This document shows positions 54,862-63,799 of a stretch of 64,000 nt of DNA, in pieces. Origin of the DNA: Streptomyces sp. NBC_01353 (GTDB lineage Bacteria; Actinomycetota; Actinomycetes; Streptomycetales; Streptomycetaceae); contig NZ_CP108352.1 in NCBI RefSeq assembly GCF_036237275.1, positions 3,968,001-4,032,000 of the forward strand. Direction: 5' to 3'. The notes below the pieces were generated by a model. That model made no database searches. It was not told where the DNA came from and saw only the letters and a list, made by a program, of their open reading frames with translations. How positions within the stretch are numbered: position 1 is the stretch's first letter; every line of letters starts with the position of its first letter. Made by a program: the position numbers and the translations under genes.

Positions 54862-56295
54862 TCACGCGGTGACCTTTTCCCCCTGCGGGGCGGGGGCGGG
54901 CTCGGCGGCGAGGGACTTGTCGCTCTTCATGACGAGGAGCGTGATCACACCGCCGACGGCGGCGATGATCGCGGCACCGATGAAGGCGGCCGAGAAGCCG
55001 TCCGTGAGGGCGGGCAGATCGCCGATCCTGTCGGCGCCCTGGGACATGGCGACGGCGGTCAGCGCGGCCAGACCGAGGGCGGAGCCCACGTTGTAGGTGG
55101 TGTTGACGATGCCGGAGGCGAGACCGGCCTGCTCCTGCGGGGCGCCGGCCATCGCGGCGATCATCGCCGGGATGTAGGCGAGGGACATGCCGAGCGCGGC
55201 GACCAGCGAGGCGGGCAGGACGTCGACGAGGAAGCTGCCGGTCGGCGGGACGGCCGCCAGCCAGACGAGCCCGGCCGCGAGGACGAGCAGACCGCCGGCG
55301 ATCAGCGGCTTGGCACCGAACTTGCCCATGAGGCGGGCGGTGATGGCCGTCATGAAGATCATCAACAGGACGGTCATCGGGAGCAGGGCGGCACCCGAGG
55401 CGAAGGCACCGTAGCCGAGGACCTGCTGGAGGTAGAGGTTGAGGAAGTACCACATCGGGATCCACGCGGCGCCGAGCAGCGTCATCGCCAGGTTGGCCGA
55501 TCCGAGGCGCGGGACGCGCCACACGCTGAGCGGCATGAGCGGCTCGCGGACCGACTTCTGGATCACGAAGAAGAGGATGAGCAGGGCGGCGGCGCCGACC
55601 AGTTCCAGGATGGTGGCGGTGGCGCCCCAGCCGACCTCGGGGGCACGGACGACGGCGAACACGGCGAGCGCGAGGCCGGCGGTGACGGCGACGGCGCCGA
55701 GGATGTCGACGGAGCCTCGGCGGGACTCGACGGCCGGGAGGAGCTTGGTGGCGGCGAGGGTGGCGAGGCCGATCGGGATGTAGATGACGAAGACCCACTG
55801 CCAGCTCATCCACTCGGTGAAGACACCGCCGAGGAAGACGCCCGCGGTGCCGCCGGCGGGGGCCGCGGCGCCGTAGAGCGCCATCGCCTTGCCGAGCTCC
55901 TTCGGGTCGTGCATGAAGAGCATCATCAGCAGGGTCATGGCGGAGGGCGCGATGAGCGCACCGCCGACACCCTGGACGGCGCGGCCGACGATCTCGACCC
56001 AGGCGGTCTGCGCGGCGGCGGCGACGACCGAGCCGGCGATCATGATCGCCCAGCCGGAGACGAAGATCTTGCGGGCGCCGACGAGGTCGGAGAGACGGCC
56101 GCCGAGGAGCAGGAGCCCGCCGAAGACGATGACGTAGGCGTTGAAGATCCACTGGAGCTCGCTCTGCGAGAAGCCCAGGTCCTTCTGCATCTCGGGGAGC
56201 GCGACGCCGATGATCGACGTGTCCATGATGACCATGAACTGGGCGGCGGCGAGCACGACAAGTGCCCACCAACGCCGGGGATTGACGGTTGACAT
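54862..56295 (-). CDS. DHA2 (EmrB/QacA) family MFS exporter under CsoR-type boxes
   Basis: A 477-residue 14-helix-type drug/proton antiporter. The N-terminus (LVVLAAAQFMVIMDTSIIGV) is typical of DHA2, and the motif A-type GGRLSDLVGARKIFV follows. Start ATG 56295, ribosome site AAGGAG. Two CsoR-type boxes (56318-56334, 56354-56370) lie in the promoter region. It is a candidate exporter for the product of the adjacent operon, with copper-linked control. Confidence 0.9.
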   Translation of the reverse strand: MSTVNPRRWWALVVLAAAQFMVIMDTSIIGVALPEMQKDLGFSQSELQWIFNAYVIVFGGLLLLGGRLSDLVGARKIFVSGWAIMIAGSVVAAAAQTAWVEIVGRAVQGVGGALIAPSAMTLLMMLFMHDPKELGKAMALYGAAAPAGGTAGVFLGGVFTEWMSWQWVFVIYIPIGLATLAATKLLPAVESRRGSVDILGAVAVTAGLALAVFAVVRAPEVGWGATATILELVGAAALLILFFVIQKSVREPLMPLSVWRVPRLGSANLAMTLLGAAWIPMWYFLNLYLQQVLGYGAFASGAALLPMTVLLMIFMTAITARLMGKFGAKPLIAGGLLVLAAGLVWLAAVPPTGSFLVDVLPASLVAALGMSLAYIPAMIAAMAGAPQEQAGLASGIVNTTYNVGSALGLAALTAVAMSQGADRIGDLPALTDGFSAAFIGAAIIAAVGGVITLLVMKSDKSLAAEPAPAPQGEKVTA

Positions 56296-56317
56296 TGCCC
56301 TGCTCCTTCTCTCGCAC

Positions 56318-56334
56318 ATACCCCTAGGGGGTAC
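56318..56334. promoter_or_regulatory. CsoR-type operator 5
   Basis: ATACCCCTAGGGGGTAC, the same 17-bp layout as the copZ boxes, lies 23 bases upstream of the exporter ATG. Confidence 0.65.
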
Positions 56335-56353
56335 CTTCGCGGAGCACCGTAGC

Positions 56354-56370
56354 ATACCCATGGGGGGTAT
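56354..56370. promoter_or_regulatory. CsoR-type operator 6
   Basis: ATACCCATGGGGGGTAT, 19 bases further upstream, makes a tandem pair with the previous box, between the exporter gene and the divergent HD-protein gene. Confidence 0.65.
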
Positions 56371-56437
56371 GTAAGGCTGCGATGAAAGGGGAGTTGGAAC
56401 GCGAGCTTCCAGGGCCTCGGGGCGGCAGAATGCAGCC

Positions 56438-57097
56438 ATGACCGAACCTTCGGACCCCGCCCTGCTCCAGCGCTGGAACTCCACCCTGCGCGCCGCACGC
56501 ACCGGCCACGAGGGCCCGGACCCCTCCCCGTACGGCCGGAATCTGCTGGCCCGGTGGGCCGAGCCGCAGCGCAGGTACCACACGGTGGACCACCTGCGTG
56601 CGGTCCTCGACCGCATCGACGAACTCGCCGATCAGGGCGGCGAGGGCGGGGAGTTGGAGCTGGTCCGGCTGGCCGCCTGGTTCCATGACGCGGTCTACCG
56701 TCCGGAGCGCTCGGAGAACGAGGAACGCTCGGCGGTCCTGGCCGAAAAGGCTCTGACCGAGGCGGGCCTCACGCCGCACGAGGTGGCGGAGGTGGCCCGC
56801 CTGGTCCGCCTGACGATCACCCACGACCCGGCGGAAGGCGACGTCAACGGCGAGGTCCTCTGCGACGCGGACCTGGCGATCCTGGCGACGGACGAGGATA
56901 CATACGGGGGGTATGTGCGGGCGGTCCGCGAGGAGTACGACTTCGTCCCGGAGGACGCGTTCCGCCAGGGCCGCGCGGCGGTCCTGGGCCAACTCCTCGC
57001 CCTGCCCCGCCTGTTCCGCACCCCTTACGGCGCGGCGGCCTGGGAATCGCGGGCCCGCCGGAACCTGGAACGGGAGCTGGCGAGCCTCAGGGCCTGA
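56438..57097 (+). CDS. HD-superfamily predicted phosphohydrolase
   Basis: A 219-residue HD-domain protein. H in YHTVDHLRAVL, then the HD pair in WFHDAVY and a later Asp in LCDADLAIL are the expected metal ligands. It probably hydrolyses a phosphate ester of nucleotide type. It is divergent to the exporter. ATG 56438 starts the conserved part. Confidence 0.85.
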   Translation: MTEPSDPALLQRWNSTLRAARTGHEGPDPSPYGRNLLARWAEPQRRYHTVDHLRAVLDRIDELADQGGEGGELELVRLAAWFHDAVYRPERSENEERSAVLAEKALTEAGLTPHEVAEVARLVRLTITHDPAEGDVNGEVLCDADLAILATDEDTYGGYVRAVREEYDFVPEDAFRQGRAAVLGQLLALPRLFRTPYGAAAWESRARRNLERELASLRA

Positions 57098-57145
57098 CGG
57101 ACGAAGACCCACTCCTCGTACAACTTTTCGCTCCCTCATGAGTCA

Positions 57146-57175
57146 CACCAGGCGTGGCGCAAGGTGCGCCTGGTG
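57146..57175 (+). promoter_or_regulatory. 9-bp stem-loop before secreted-protein copy 2
   Basis: CACCAGGCG and CGCCTGGTG are inverted with a 12-base spacer, ending 19 bases ahead of the GTG at 57195. It matches the position of the hairpin at 11914-11945 for the paralogue, though the sequences differ. Confidence 0.55.
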
Positions 57176-57194
57176 CTTCTGAGGAGAACAGAAC

Positions 57195-59387
57195 GTGGCT
57201 CACGCCCGCTCGACCCGGCGGCGGCTCATCGCCGCCACCACCACCGTGCTCGCCGTCACGCTCGGTGCGGGCACACTGTCCGCCCCGGCGCACGCCGCCA
57301 CCACTGCGGACGCGGCGGCGACGGCGGACGCGGCGAACACCACCGCGGCCCCTATCGCCTTCCCGAAGAACGCCAAGCTGATCGATGCCGGGCTGGGCCA
57401 CTTCACCACGCGGGCCGACGGAAGCCTCACCACGGCGGTTCGGTCGATCAAGGACGGAACCGGCACGGGGTACGGGTTCCACACCTACATCCGATCGTCG
57501 CGGACCACGGACTACCTGGTCTTTCCGATGACCTACCAGGTCACGCTCCGGAACCTGAGCACCATGTCGGCGCTCGACGTCCCCGTCGGGTCGGCCGCCG
57601 GCGCCACCTACGTCGGATCGGCGGCGAACGCGGTGTTCACGAGGTCCGCGGACGGCACGGTGCGGCAGCACAGGCACCCGTCCGAGGGTGGCACCGTGAC
57701 CGTGACCGGCCTCCCGGCCGGTGCGAGCGCCGTCTCGGTCACGCCGGGCACCCCGGACGACGCCCTGGTCACGTTCATGGACGGCACAGGGAAGAAGTGG
57801 GGCCTGCTCGACCTCGCCACCGGAGCCGTCGACGAGATCCACCACCGCACGCCGAGCTCCGGCAACGGCGACATCGCCGTCTCGCAGACGCACGTCGCCT
57901 GGACCGATGGCGACGAGACCGACCGCCCGGCGGTGTACCTCCTGGACCGGGCCACGGACACGGTCGCGGAGGTCCCGGTCGAGGACGTGTACACGAACGA
58001 CCTCCAGCTCGGCCTGGTCGGCGGCTGGGTGGTGTACGGCGAGGCGGGCGGCCTCTCCAACGGCGACACGAACCCGCTGTACGCCCTGACCGCCTACAAC
58101 CCGGCCACCGGGGCGAAGGTGAAGCTGCTCGACCACCTGACGTCGTCCTCGGCGGCTCCCGACGGTCTGTACGTACGCGGCGGCACCCTCGCCCAGGGCG
58201 AGGGCCTCTACAAGATCGTGCCCGGCGCGGACGGGGCGGCTCCGGCCGTCGGCCTGGTGGCGACCACCGGCGAGCCCACCCACGTCGTCATCGGCGCCAA
58301 CGACATCCCCTCCGTTGTCGACCTCGACAAGAACGGCGGGAAGGTGGCCTTCACCTGGGGGCTCTCCCGGAGCACCGTCGAGGTGAACGTCACCCTGCGC
58401 CACGTCCGGACCGGGAAGGTCCGGACGTTCACCGAGACCCACCCGTACAACCCGAGTGTGACGTTCACCTGGGACGGCATCATCGGCTCGGACTTCACGA
58501 GCGCCTACAACGGCGACTACACCTGGCAGATGACCGCACGGCCGCTCAACGGGATCGGCCCGGCCACGAGCGCCTCCGGCACGTTCAAGGTCACCCGCAA
58601 GGCCGCGCCGCACGACTACGACGACAACGGCTCCCCGGACCTGCTCTCCCGCGACAGCTCCGGCAAGCTGTGGCGGAGCGACACCAGCTTCTACGAGGAG
58701 TCCGGCCAGCTGACGGCCCAGTCGCGCACGCTGATCGGCACCGGCTGGAACGGCTACAACCAGATCGAGGCCGCGGGGAACATCGGCGGAGCCGCCCACG
58801 CGGACATCGTCGCCCGCGACACCGCCGGTGCCCTCTGGCACTACCTCGGCAACGGCGACGGCACGTTCGCCACCCGGTACAAGATCGGCACCGGCTGGGG
58901 CGGCTACAACAAGATCGCCGCCGGAAGCGATTTCAACGGCGACGGAAAGGCCGACCTCGTCGCCACCGACACCGCCGGGGCCATGTGGCTCCACAAGGGC
59001 ACCGGAAACTGGCGCACCCCCTTCCAGACCCGCGTCAAGATCAGCACGGGCTGGAACGGCTACAACCAGATCACCGCCGCCGGCGACATCGCCGGTGGCG
59101 CCGCCGGCGACCTCGTCGCCCGCGACAGCGCGGGCGTCCTCTGGCTCTACCTCGGCAACGGCGACGGCACCTTCGCCACCCGAGTGAAGATCAGTGCCGG
59201 CTGGAGCGGGTACACGCACCTCGTCGGCGTCGGCGACGCCAACCGGGACGGCCGCGCCGACCTCGTCGCCGTCAGCCCGACGTCCCAGTACCTCTACCAG
59301 GGCACGGGCAACTGGCGCGCTCCCCTGGGCGGCCGACAGTCGGCGTCCCTGCCGTACGTCGGCGACCCGGGCAACCACGTCGTCTGA
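57195..59387 (+). CDS. Secreted FG-GAP/VCBS-repeat protein, copy 2
   Basis: A 730-residue paralogue of the gene at 9662. Signal peptide (ARSTRRRLIAATTTVLAVTL, then LSAPAHAA), central propeller-like region, an Ig-like part (TWDGIIGSDFTSAYNGDYTW) and a C-terminal repeat region with DFNGDGKADLVATDTAG and LYLGNGDGTFATR. Start GTG 57195 with GAGGAG in front. The two copies differ more in the middle than at both ends. Function unknown. Confidence 0.88.
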   Translation: MAHARSTRRRLIAATTTVLAVTLGAGTLSAPAHAATTADAAATADAANTTAAPIAFPKNAKLIDAGLGHFTTRADGSLTTAVRSIKDGTGTGYGFHTYIRSSRTTDYLVFPMTYQVTLRNLSTMSALDVPVGSAAGATYVGSAANAVFTRSADGTVRQHRHPSEGGTVTVTGLPAGASAVSVTPGTPDDALVTFMDGTGKKWGLLDLATGAVDEIHHRTPSSGNGDIAVSQTHVAWTDGDETDRPAVYLLDRATDTVAEVPVEDVYTNDLQLGLVGGWVVYGEAGGLSNGDTNPLYALTAYNPATGAKVKLLDHLTSSSAAPDGLYVRGGTLAQGEGLYKIVPGADGAAPAVGLVATTGEPTHVVIGANDIPSVVDLDKNGGKVAFTWGLSRSTVEVNVTLRHVRTGKVRTFTETHPYNPSVTFTWDGIIGSDFTSAYNGDYTWQMTARPLNGIGPATSASGTFKVTRKAAPHDYDDNGSPDLLSRDSSGKLWRSDTSFYEESGQLTAQSRTLIGTGWNGYNQIEAAGNIGGAAHADIVARDTAGALWHYLGNGDGTFATRYKIGTGWGGYNKIAAGSDFNGDGKADLVATDTAGAMWLHKGTGNWRTPFQTRVKISTGWNGYNQITAAGDIAGGAAGDLVARDSAGVLWLYLGNGDGTFATRVKISAGWSGYTHLVGVGDANRDGRADLVAVSPTSQYLYQGTGNWRAPLGGRQSASLPYVGDPGNHVV

Positions 59388-59495
59388 CGGCACCCGACGC
59401 CGGTCCGGCCGCAGGCGCGGCGGGACCGGCGTCCGTATGGCGAGACACCCCGCGCCGGGGGAATGTCAGGGACAAACCACAGGTTGACGCATGTC

Positions 59496-60755
59496 ATGCC
59501 GTCAACCTCTGCCGAGCGCACCGCACCCCCGACCGCCCCCGCCGCCACCCGCATGCCCCTGGCCGTCTACATCCTCGGCCTCTCCGTCTTCGCGCTCGGC
59601 ACGAGCGAATTCATGCTGTCCGGCCTTCTCCCACCCATCGCCGACGACATGAACGTCTCCATCCCCCGCGCCGGCCTCCTCATCTCCGCCTTCGCCATCG
59701 GCATGGTCGTCGGCGCCCCGCTGCTCGCCGTCGCGACCCTCCGGCTCCCCCGCAAGACGACCCTGGTCACCCTGATCACCGTCTTCGGCCTCGGCCAGGT
59801 CGTCGGCGCCCTCGCACCCAACTACGCGGTCCTCTTCGCCTCCCGGATCGTCAGCGCACTCGCCTGCGCCGGCTTCTGGGCGGTCGGCGCCGCCGTCGCC
59901 ATCGCGATGGTCCCCGTGAGCTCACGCGCCCGCGCCATGGCGGTCATGATCGGCGGACTGTCGATAGCCAACGTCCTCGGTGTCCCCGCCGGCGCCTTCC
60001 TCGGCGAGCACCTCGGCTGGCGCTCCGCGTTCTGGGCGGTCGGCGTGGCCTCCGCCATCGCGCTCGTCGGCGTGGCGACCCGTATCCCGCACATCCCGCT
60101 CCCCGAGACCAAGCCCCGCCTCAAGCGCGAGCTGGTGATCTACCGCGACCGCCAGGTGCTGCTCTCGATCGTGATCACCGCGCTCGCCGCGGGCGGCGTC
60201 TTCTGCGCGTTCTCGTACCTCGCCCCGGTCATCACGGACGTCGCCGGGATCGACACCCGCTGGGTCTCCGCCATCCTCGGCCTCTTCGGCATCGGTGCGC
60301 TGATCGGTACGACGATCGGCGGCCGAGTCGCCGACGCCCACCTCTTCGGGGTCCTGCTCACCGGCATCACCGCCTCGACGGTCTTCCTGGCCGCCCTGGC
60401 CCTCTTCGCCTCCAGCCCGGTCGCGGTGATCGCCCTGTCCTTCCTCCTCGGCGTCTCGGCCTTCTACACCGCGCCCGCCCTCAACGCCCGCATGTTCAAC
60501 GTGGCCGGCGCCGCCCCGACCCTCGCGGGCGCCACTACCACCGCCGCCTTCAACCTCGGCAACACCGCGGGCCCCTGGTTCGGCGGCACGGTCATCGATG
60601 CGGACTTCGGCTTCGCGGCGACCGCGTGGGCGGGAGCCGCCATGACGGTGGTGGCACTGGCGACGGTCGCGCTCTCGCTACGGCTGCACAAGTCCCGCTC
60701 GCGCGTGGTGGCCTCCTCCACCCCGGAGCGGCAGAAGGTCGTATCGGCCGGCTGA
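59496..60755 (+). CDS. MFS exporter, Cmx/CmrA-type chloramphenicol efflux family
   Basis: A 419-residue 12-helix MFS pump. The start region RMPLAVYILGLSVFALGTSEFMLSGLLPPI and GGRVADAHLFGVLL are typical of Cmx/Cml efflux proteins, but many members have other substrates. ATG 59496 (MPSTSAERTAPP) was chosen over ATG 59463, which would abut GGGGGA directly. Chloramphenicol resistance is not proven. Confidence 0.85.
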   Translation: MPSTSAERTAPPTAPAATRMPLAVYILGLSVFALGTSEFMLSGLLPPIADDMNVSIPRAGLLISAFAIGMVVGAPLLAVATLRLPRKTTLVTLITVFGLGQVVGALAPNYAVLFASRIVSALACAGFWAVGAAVAIAMVPVSSRARAMAVMIGGLSIANVLGVPAGAFLGEHLGWRSAFWAVGVASAIALVGVATRIPHIPLPETKPRLKRELVIYRDRQVLLSIVITALAAGGVFCAFSYLAPVITDVAGIDTRWVSAILGLFGIGALIGTTIGGRVADAHLFGVLLTGITASTVFLAALALFASSPVAVIALSFLLGVSAFYTAPALNARMFNVAGAAPTLAGATTTAAFNLGNTAGPWFGGTVIDADFGFAATAWAGAAMTVVALATVALSLRLHKSRSRVVASSTPERQKVVSAG

Positions 60756-60797
60756 GCCCATCAAGGCCACCCGGGTGAGCCCACGAGGGCCCGCCCG

Positions 60798-61082
60798 CTA
60801 CAGCGGGGACTCCGTCTCCCGCCGAGGGAACTTCGGCCGCCGCAGTCCCGCCTCCGTGATCCGCCGTACGAGTTCCTTCGAGCCGACCTCGACCGCACCC
60901 GCCGCCACCGCGTCCGCGTAGCGGTCCGACGGGATGTCGTAGTGGTCGCGCTCGAAGGCGCGCGGCGGGGCGCCGATCCTCGCCGCGAAGGCGTGGAGCT
61001 CCTCGTGCGAGACGTCGCTGACGAGGTGCGACCACATACGGCCGTGGCCCGGCCAGGTCGGCGGGTCGATGAAGAGGGTCAC
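60798..61082 (-). CDS. DUF4031-domain protein
   Basis: A 94-residue protein of the DUF4031 type (IDPPTWPGHGRMWSHLVSD, FERDHYDIPSDRYADAVAAG). The domain is found in many bacteria with no assigned reaction. GTG 61082; it follows the gene at 61096-61452 by 13 bases. Confidence 0.8.
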   Translation of the reverse strand: MTLFIDPPTWPGHGRMWSHLVSDVSHEELHAFAARIGAPPRAFERDHYDIPSDRYADAVAAGAVEVGSKELVRRITEAGLRRPKFPRRETESPL

Positions 61083-61095
61083 CTGAGGGCCGCCG

Positions 61096-61452
61096 TCACG
61101 TCAGACCGCCGACCGGGGCGACGACCACGCCCGCCTTGCCGCAGACCCAGTGCGGGTCCGGGCCGAGCTCGGGTTCGACGTCCAGGGCGTGCGGGTCGCC
61201 GGAGGAACAGACGGGGCAGATGGGCCAGCGGCCGTAGCGCTCCAGGAGCGCGTCCTGCACGTCCTGGGCGACGAGCCCGGCGACGTACGTGATGCCCTCG
61301 GGCCACTGCTCCACCCACCACCGGCGATGGGTGACGGCGTCCTCGACCATCGACACGACCTCGGCCGCGGCCACGTCGCGCGCCGCCAGATCGGCGAGGA
61401 CCAGGGCGCGGGCGGCGTGCAGCGCCTGCTCCAGAGGGTCGATGTCGTCCAT
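61096..61452 (-). CDS. Hypothetical protein with two CxxC-like Cys pairs
   Basis: A 118-residue protein, helical in the first 80 residues (EQALHAARALVLADLAARD). The end carries CPVCSSGDPHALDV and HWVCGKAGVVV, so a metal or zinc-ribbon site is possible. It lies directly before the DUF4031 gene, likely co-transcribed. Confidence 0.75.
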   Translation of the reverse strand: MDDIDPLEQALHAARALVLADLAARDVAAAEVVSMVEDAVTHRRWWVEQWPEGITYVAGLVAQDVQDALLERYGRWPICPVCSSGDPHALDVEPELGPDPHWVCGKAGVVVAPVGGLT

Positions 61453-61564
61453 GCACACATTGTCACCCGACAAGCCTCGGGGACGAAGGTCCCTTCCGCA
61501 TCCGGGACCATCCGGGACCGAAGGGGTCTTGACGCCCCCAGCGCCCCGAAAATATCTTTCAAGT

Positions 61565-62530
61565 GTGACCAATGACGTGAAGGAAAGTTTCAGAGGCGGC
61601 CGGGTGGTCGGCCAGTCCGGCGGCCCCACCCCCGGACCGACCCAGGACGCCCCGCCCGCGCCCGCCGCCCTGGCGGCCAAGGTACGCACCCTCGCGCCGT
61701 CCATGACCCGCTCCATGCAGCGGGTCGCCGAAGCCGTCGCCGGGGACCCGGCCGGCTGCGCCGCCCTCACGGTCACCGGCCTCGCCGAGCTCACCGGCAC
61801 CAGCGAGGCGACCGTGGTCCGCACCGCCCGCCTCCTCGGCTACCCCGGCTACCGCGACCTCCGCCTCGCCCTCGCCGGCCTCGCCGCCCAGCAGCAGTCC
61901 GGCCGCGCGCCCTCCGTGACCGCCGACATCGCCGTCGACGACCCGATCGCCGACGTGGTCGCCAAGCTCGCCTACGACGAGCAGCAGACCCTCGCCGACA
62001 CCGCCGCCGGACTCGACACCGTCCAGCTCGGTGCCGCCGTCGCCGCCCTCGCCACCGCCCGCCGCATCGACATCTACGGCGTCGGCGCCTCCGGCCTCGT
62101 CGCCCAGGACCTCGGCCAGAAGCTGCTCCGCATCGGCCTCCTCGCGCACGCGCACAGCGACCCGCACCTCGCCGTCACCAACGCCGTACAGCTCCGCTCG
62201 GGCGACGTCGCCATCGCCATCACCCACTCCGGCTCGACCGGCGACGTCATAGAACCCCTCCGCGTCGCCTTCGACCACGGCGCCACCACCGTCGCGATCA
62301 CCGGCCGCCCGGACGGGCCCGTGACGCAGTACGCCGACCACATCCTCACCACCTCCACCGCCCGCGAGAGCGAGCTGCGGCCCGCGGCCATGTCGTCCCG
62401 CACCAGCCAACTCCTCGTCGTGGACTGCCTGTTCACCTGCGTCACCCAACGTACGTACGAGACGGCGGCCCCTGCCCTCGCGGCCTCGTACGAAGCCCTC
62501 GCCCACCGCCACTCCCCCCGCACCCGCTGA
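61565..62530 (+). CDS. RpiR/MurR-family regulator
   Basis: A 321-residue regulator with an N-terminal HTH_6 domain (LAAKVRTLAPSMTRSMQRVA) and a C-terminal SIS sugar-phosphate-binding domain (DIYGVGASGLVAQDLG, HSGSTGDVIEPL). The family senses phosphorylated sugars; with murQ next door MurNAc-6-phosphate is the likely ligand. GTG 61565. Confidence 0.92.
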   Translation: MTNDVKESFRGGRVVGQSGGPTPGPTQDAPPAPAALAAKVRTLAPSMTRSMQRVAEAVAGDPAGCAALTVTGLAELTGTSEATVVRTARLLGYPGYRDLRLALAGLAAQQQSGRAPSVTADIAVDDPIADVVAKLAYDEQQTLADTAAGLDTVQLGAAVAALATARRIDIYGVGASGLVAQDLGQKLLRIGLLAHAHSDPHLAVTNAVQLRSGDVAIAITHSGSTGDVIEPLRVAFDHGATTVAITGRPDGPVTQYADHILTTSTARESELRPAAMSSRTSQLLVVDCLFTCVTQRTYETAAPALAASYEALAHRHSPRTR

Positions 62531-62562
62531 ACGTCAACGACGACGCACCGAAAGAGCCGCAC

Positions 62563-63489
62563 GTGTCCTCTACGTACTCCGAGCTTCAGGCGCAACTGGC
62601 CACACTCACCACCGAGGCGTTCCGGCCCGAGCTCGCGGAGATCGACCAGCTCCCGACCCTCGACATCGCCCGCACCATGAACACCGAGGACCAGACCGTC
62701 CCGGCCGCCGTCGCCGAACGGCTGCCGGCGATCGCCGCCGCCATCGACGCCACCGCCGCCCGCATGGCGCGCGGCGGCCGGCTGATCTACGCCGGCGCCG
62801 GCACGGCCGGCCGGCTCGGCGTCCTCGACGCCAGCGAGTGCCCGCCCACCTTCAACACCGACCCCGCCGAGGTCGTCGGCCTGATCGCGGGCGGCCCCTC
62901 CGCCATGGTGAAGGCCGTGGAAGGCGCGGAGGACTCCCGCGAACTCGCCGCCGCCGACCTCGACGCGCTGAACCTCACCGCGAACGACACGGTGGTCGGC
63001 GTCTCCGCCTCAGGCCGCACCCCGTACGCCATCGGCGCCGTCGAACACGCCCGCACCAAGGGCGCGTTGACGATCGGCTTCTCCTGCAACGCTGACAGCG
63101 AGCTGGCCGCCGCCGCCGAACACGGCATCGAGGTCGTCACCGGCCCCGAACTCCTCACCGGATCCACCCGGTTGAAGGCGGGCACGGCCCAGAAGCTCGT
63201 CCTCAACATGATCTCGACGATCACCATGATCCGGCTCGGCAAGACGTACGGAAACCTGATGGTCGACGTCCGCGCCTCCAACGAGAAGCTCCAGGCCAGG
63301 TCGCGGCGGATCGTCGCGCTCGCCACCGGAGCGCCGGACGAGCAGATCGAGACCTCCCTCGCCGCCGTCGACGGCGAAGTGAAGACCGCGATCCTGATGA
63401 TCCTCGCCGACATCGACGCCAAGAGCGCCGACCAGCGCCTCACCGACTCACAGGGCCATCTGCGCGCCGCCCTGCACGCGCAGCCCTGA
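62563..63489 (+). CDS. murQ: N-acetylmuramic acid 6-phosphate etherase
   Basis: A 308-residue SIS-domain enzyme that removes lactate from MurNAc-6-phosphate to give GlcNAc-6-phosphate in cell-wall recycling. The signature LIYAGAGTAGRLGVLDASECPPTF and SASGRTPYAIGAVEHA are intact. It starts 32 bases after the RpiR gene, which probably regulates it. Confidence 0.95.
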   Translation: MSSTYSELQAQLATLTTEAFRPELAEIDQLPTLDIARTMNTEDQTVPAAVAERLPAIAAAIDATAARMARGGRLIYAGAGTAGRLGVLDASECPPTFNTDPAEVVGLIAGGPSAMVKAVEGAEDSRELAAADLDALNLTANDTVVGVSASGRTPYAIGAVEHARTKGALTIGFSCNADSELAAAAEHGIEVVTGPELLTGSTRLKAGTAQKLVLNMISTITMIRLGKTYGNLMVDVRASNEKLQARSRRIVALATGAPDEQIETSLAAVDGEVKTAILMILADIDAKSADQRLTDSQGHLRAALHAQP

Positions 63490-63526
63490 ACCTCCCCGCC
63501 CCCGCACAGCAAGGCACCACCGCACC

Positions 63527-63723
63527 ATGAGCACAGACGACAAGAACCGCGCCATCGCCGCGGGCTGCTGGTCGGCTACGTGGTGGGCTTCGTGGCGACG
63601 TCCTTCTGGGGCTTCAGCCGCGAGCTCCTGGAGGAGTTCGACGTGGAGACGGAGCCGGCGGAGGTCCCGGTGGCCTCGGGCGGGCCGGTGGCGCCGCAGG
63701 TGCCGGAGCCGGTGAAGGTCTGA
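63527..63723 (+). pseudogene. Small membrane protein gene, frameshifted
   Basis: ATG 63527 opens a frame (MSTDDKNRAIAAG) that soon becomes low-complexity Arg/Ser/Trp. Shifted by one base from about 63563, the sequence reads LLVGYVVGFVATSFWGFSRE and continues to TGA 63721 as a normal short membrane protein (EVPVASGGPVAPQVPEPVKV). One missing G in the GCGGGCTG run would restore a protein of about 65 residues. It is either a real frameshift or a sequence error. Confidence 0.7.
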
Positions 63724-63738
63724 CTCCTCGAATCGGCA

Positions 63739-63799
63739 GCGTAGGGCCGGCCCCGATCCCCGGGGGCCGGCCCCCGGCGGGCCGGGGCCCGCCCTACGC
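63739..63799. terminator. Inverted repeat between convergent genes
   Basis: Arms 63739-63755 and 63783-63799 (17 bases, one mismatch, GCGTAGGGCCGGCCCCG type) bracket a GC-rich inner segment. The right arm overlaps the stop codon of the partial minus gene. Likely a bidirectional terminator. Confidence 0.6.

Noticed and set aside
56890-56920. CsoR-like GGGGGGTAT run inside the HD-protein gene
   Set aside because: It lacks the left ATACCC arm at the right spacing and lies in coding sequence.
59463-59495. Alternative upstream ATG for the Cmx-type exporter
   Set aside because: GGGGGA abuts the ATG with no spacing, and the conserved N-terminus begins at 59496.
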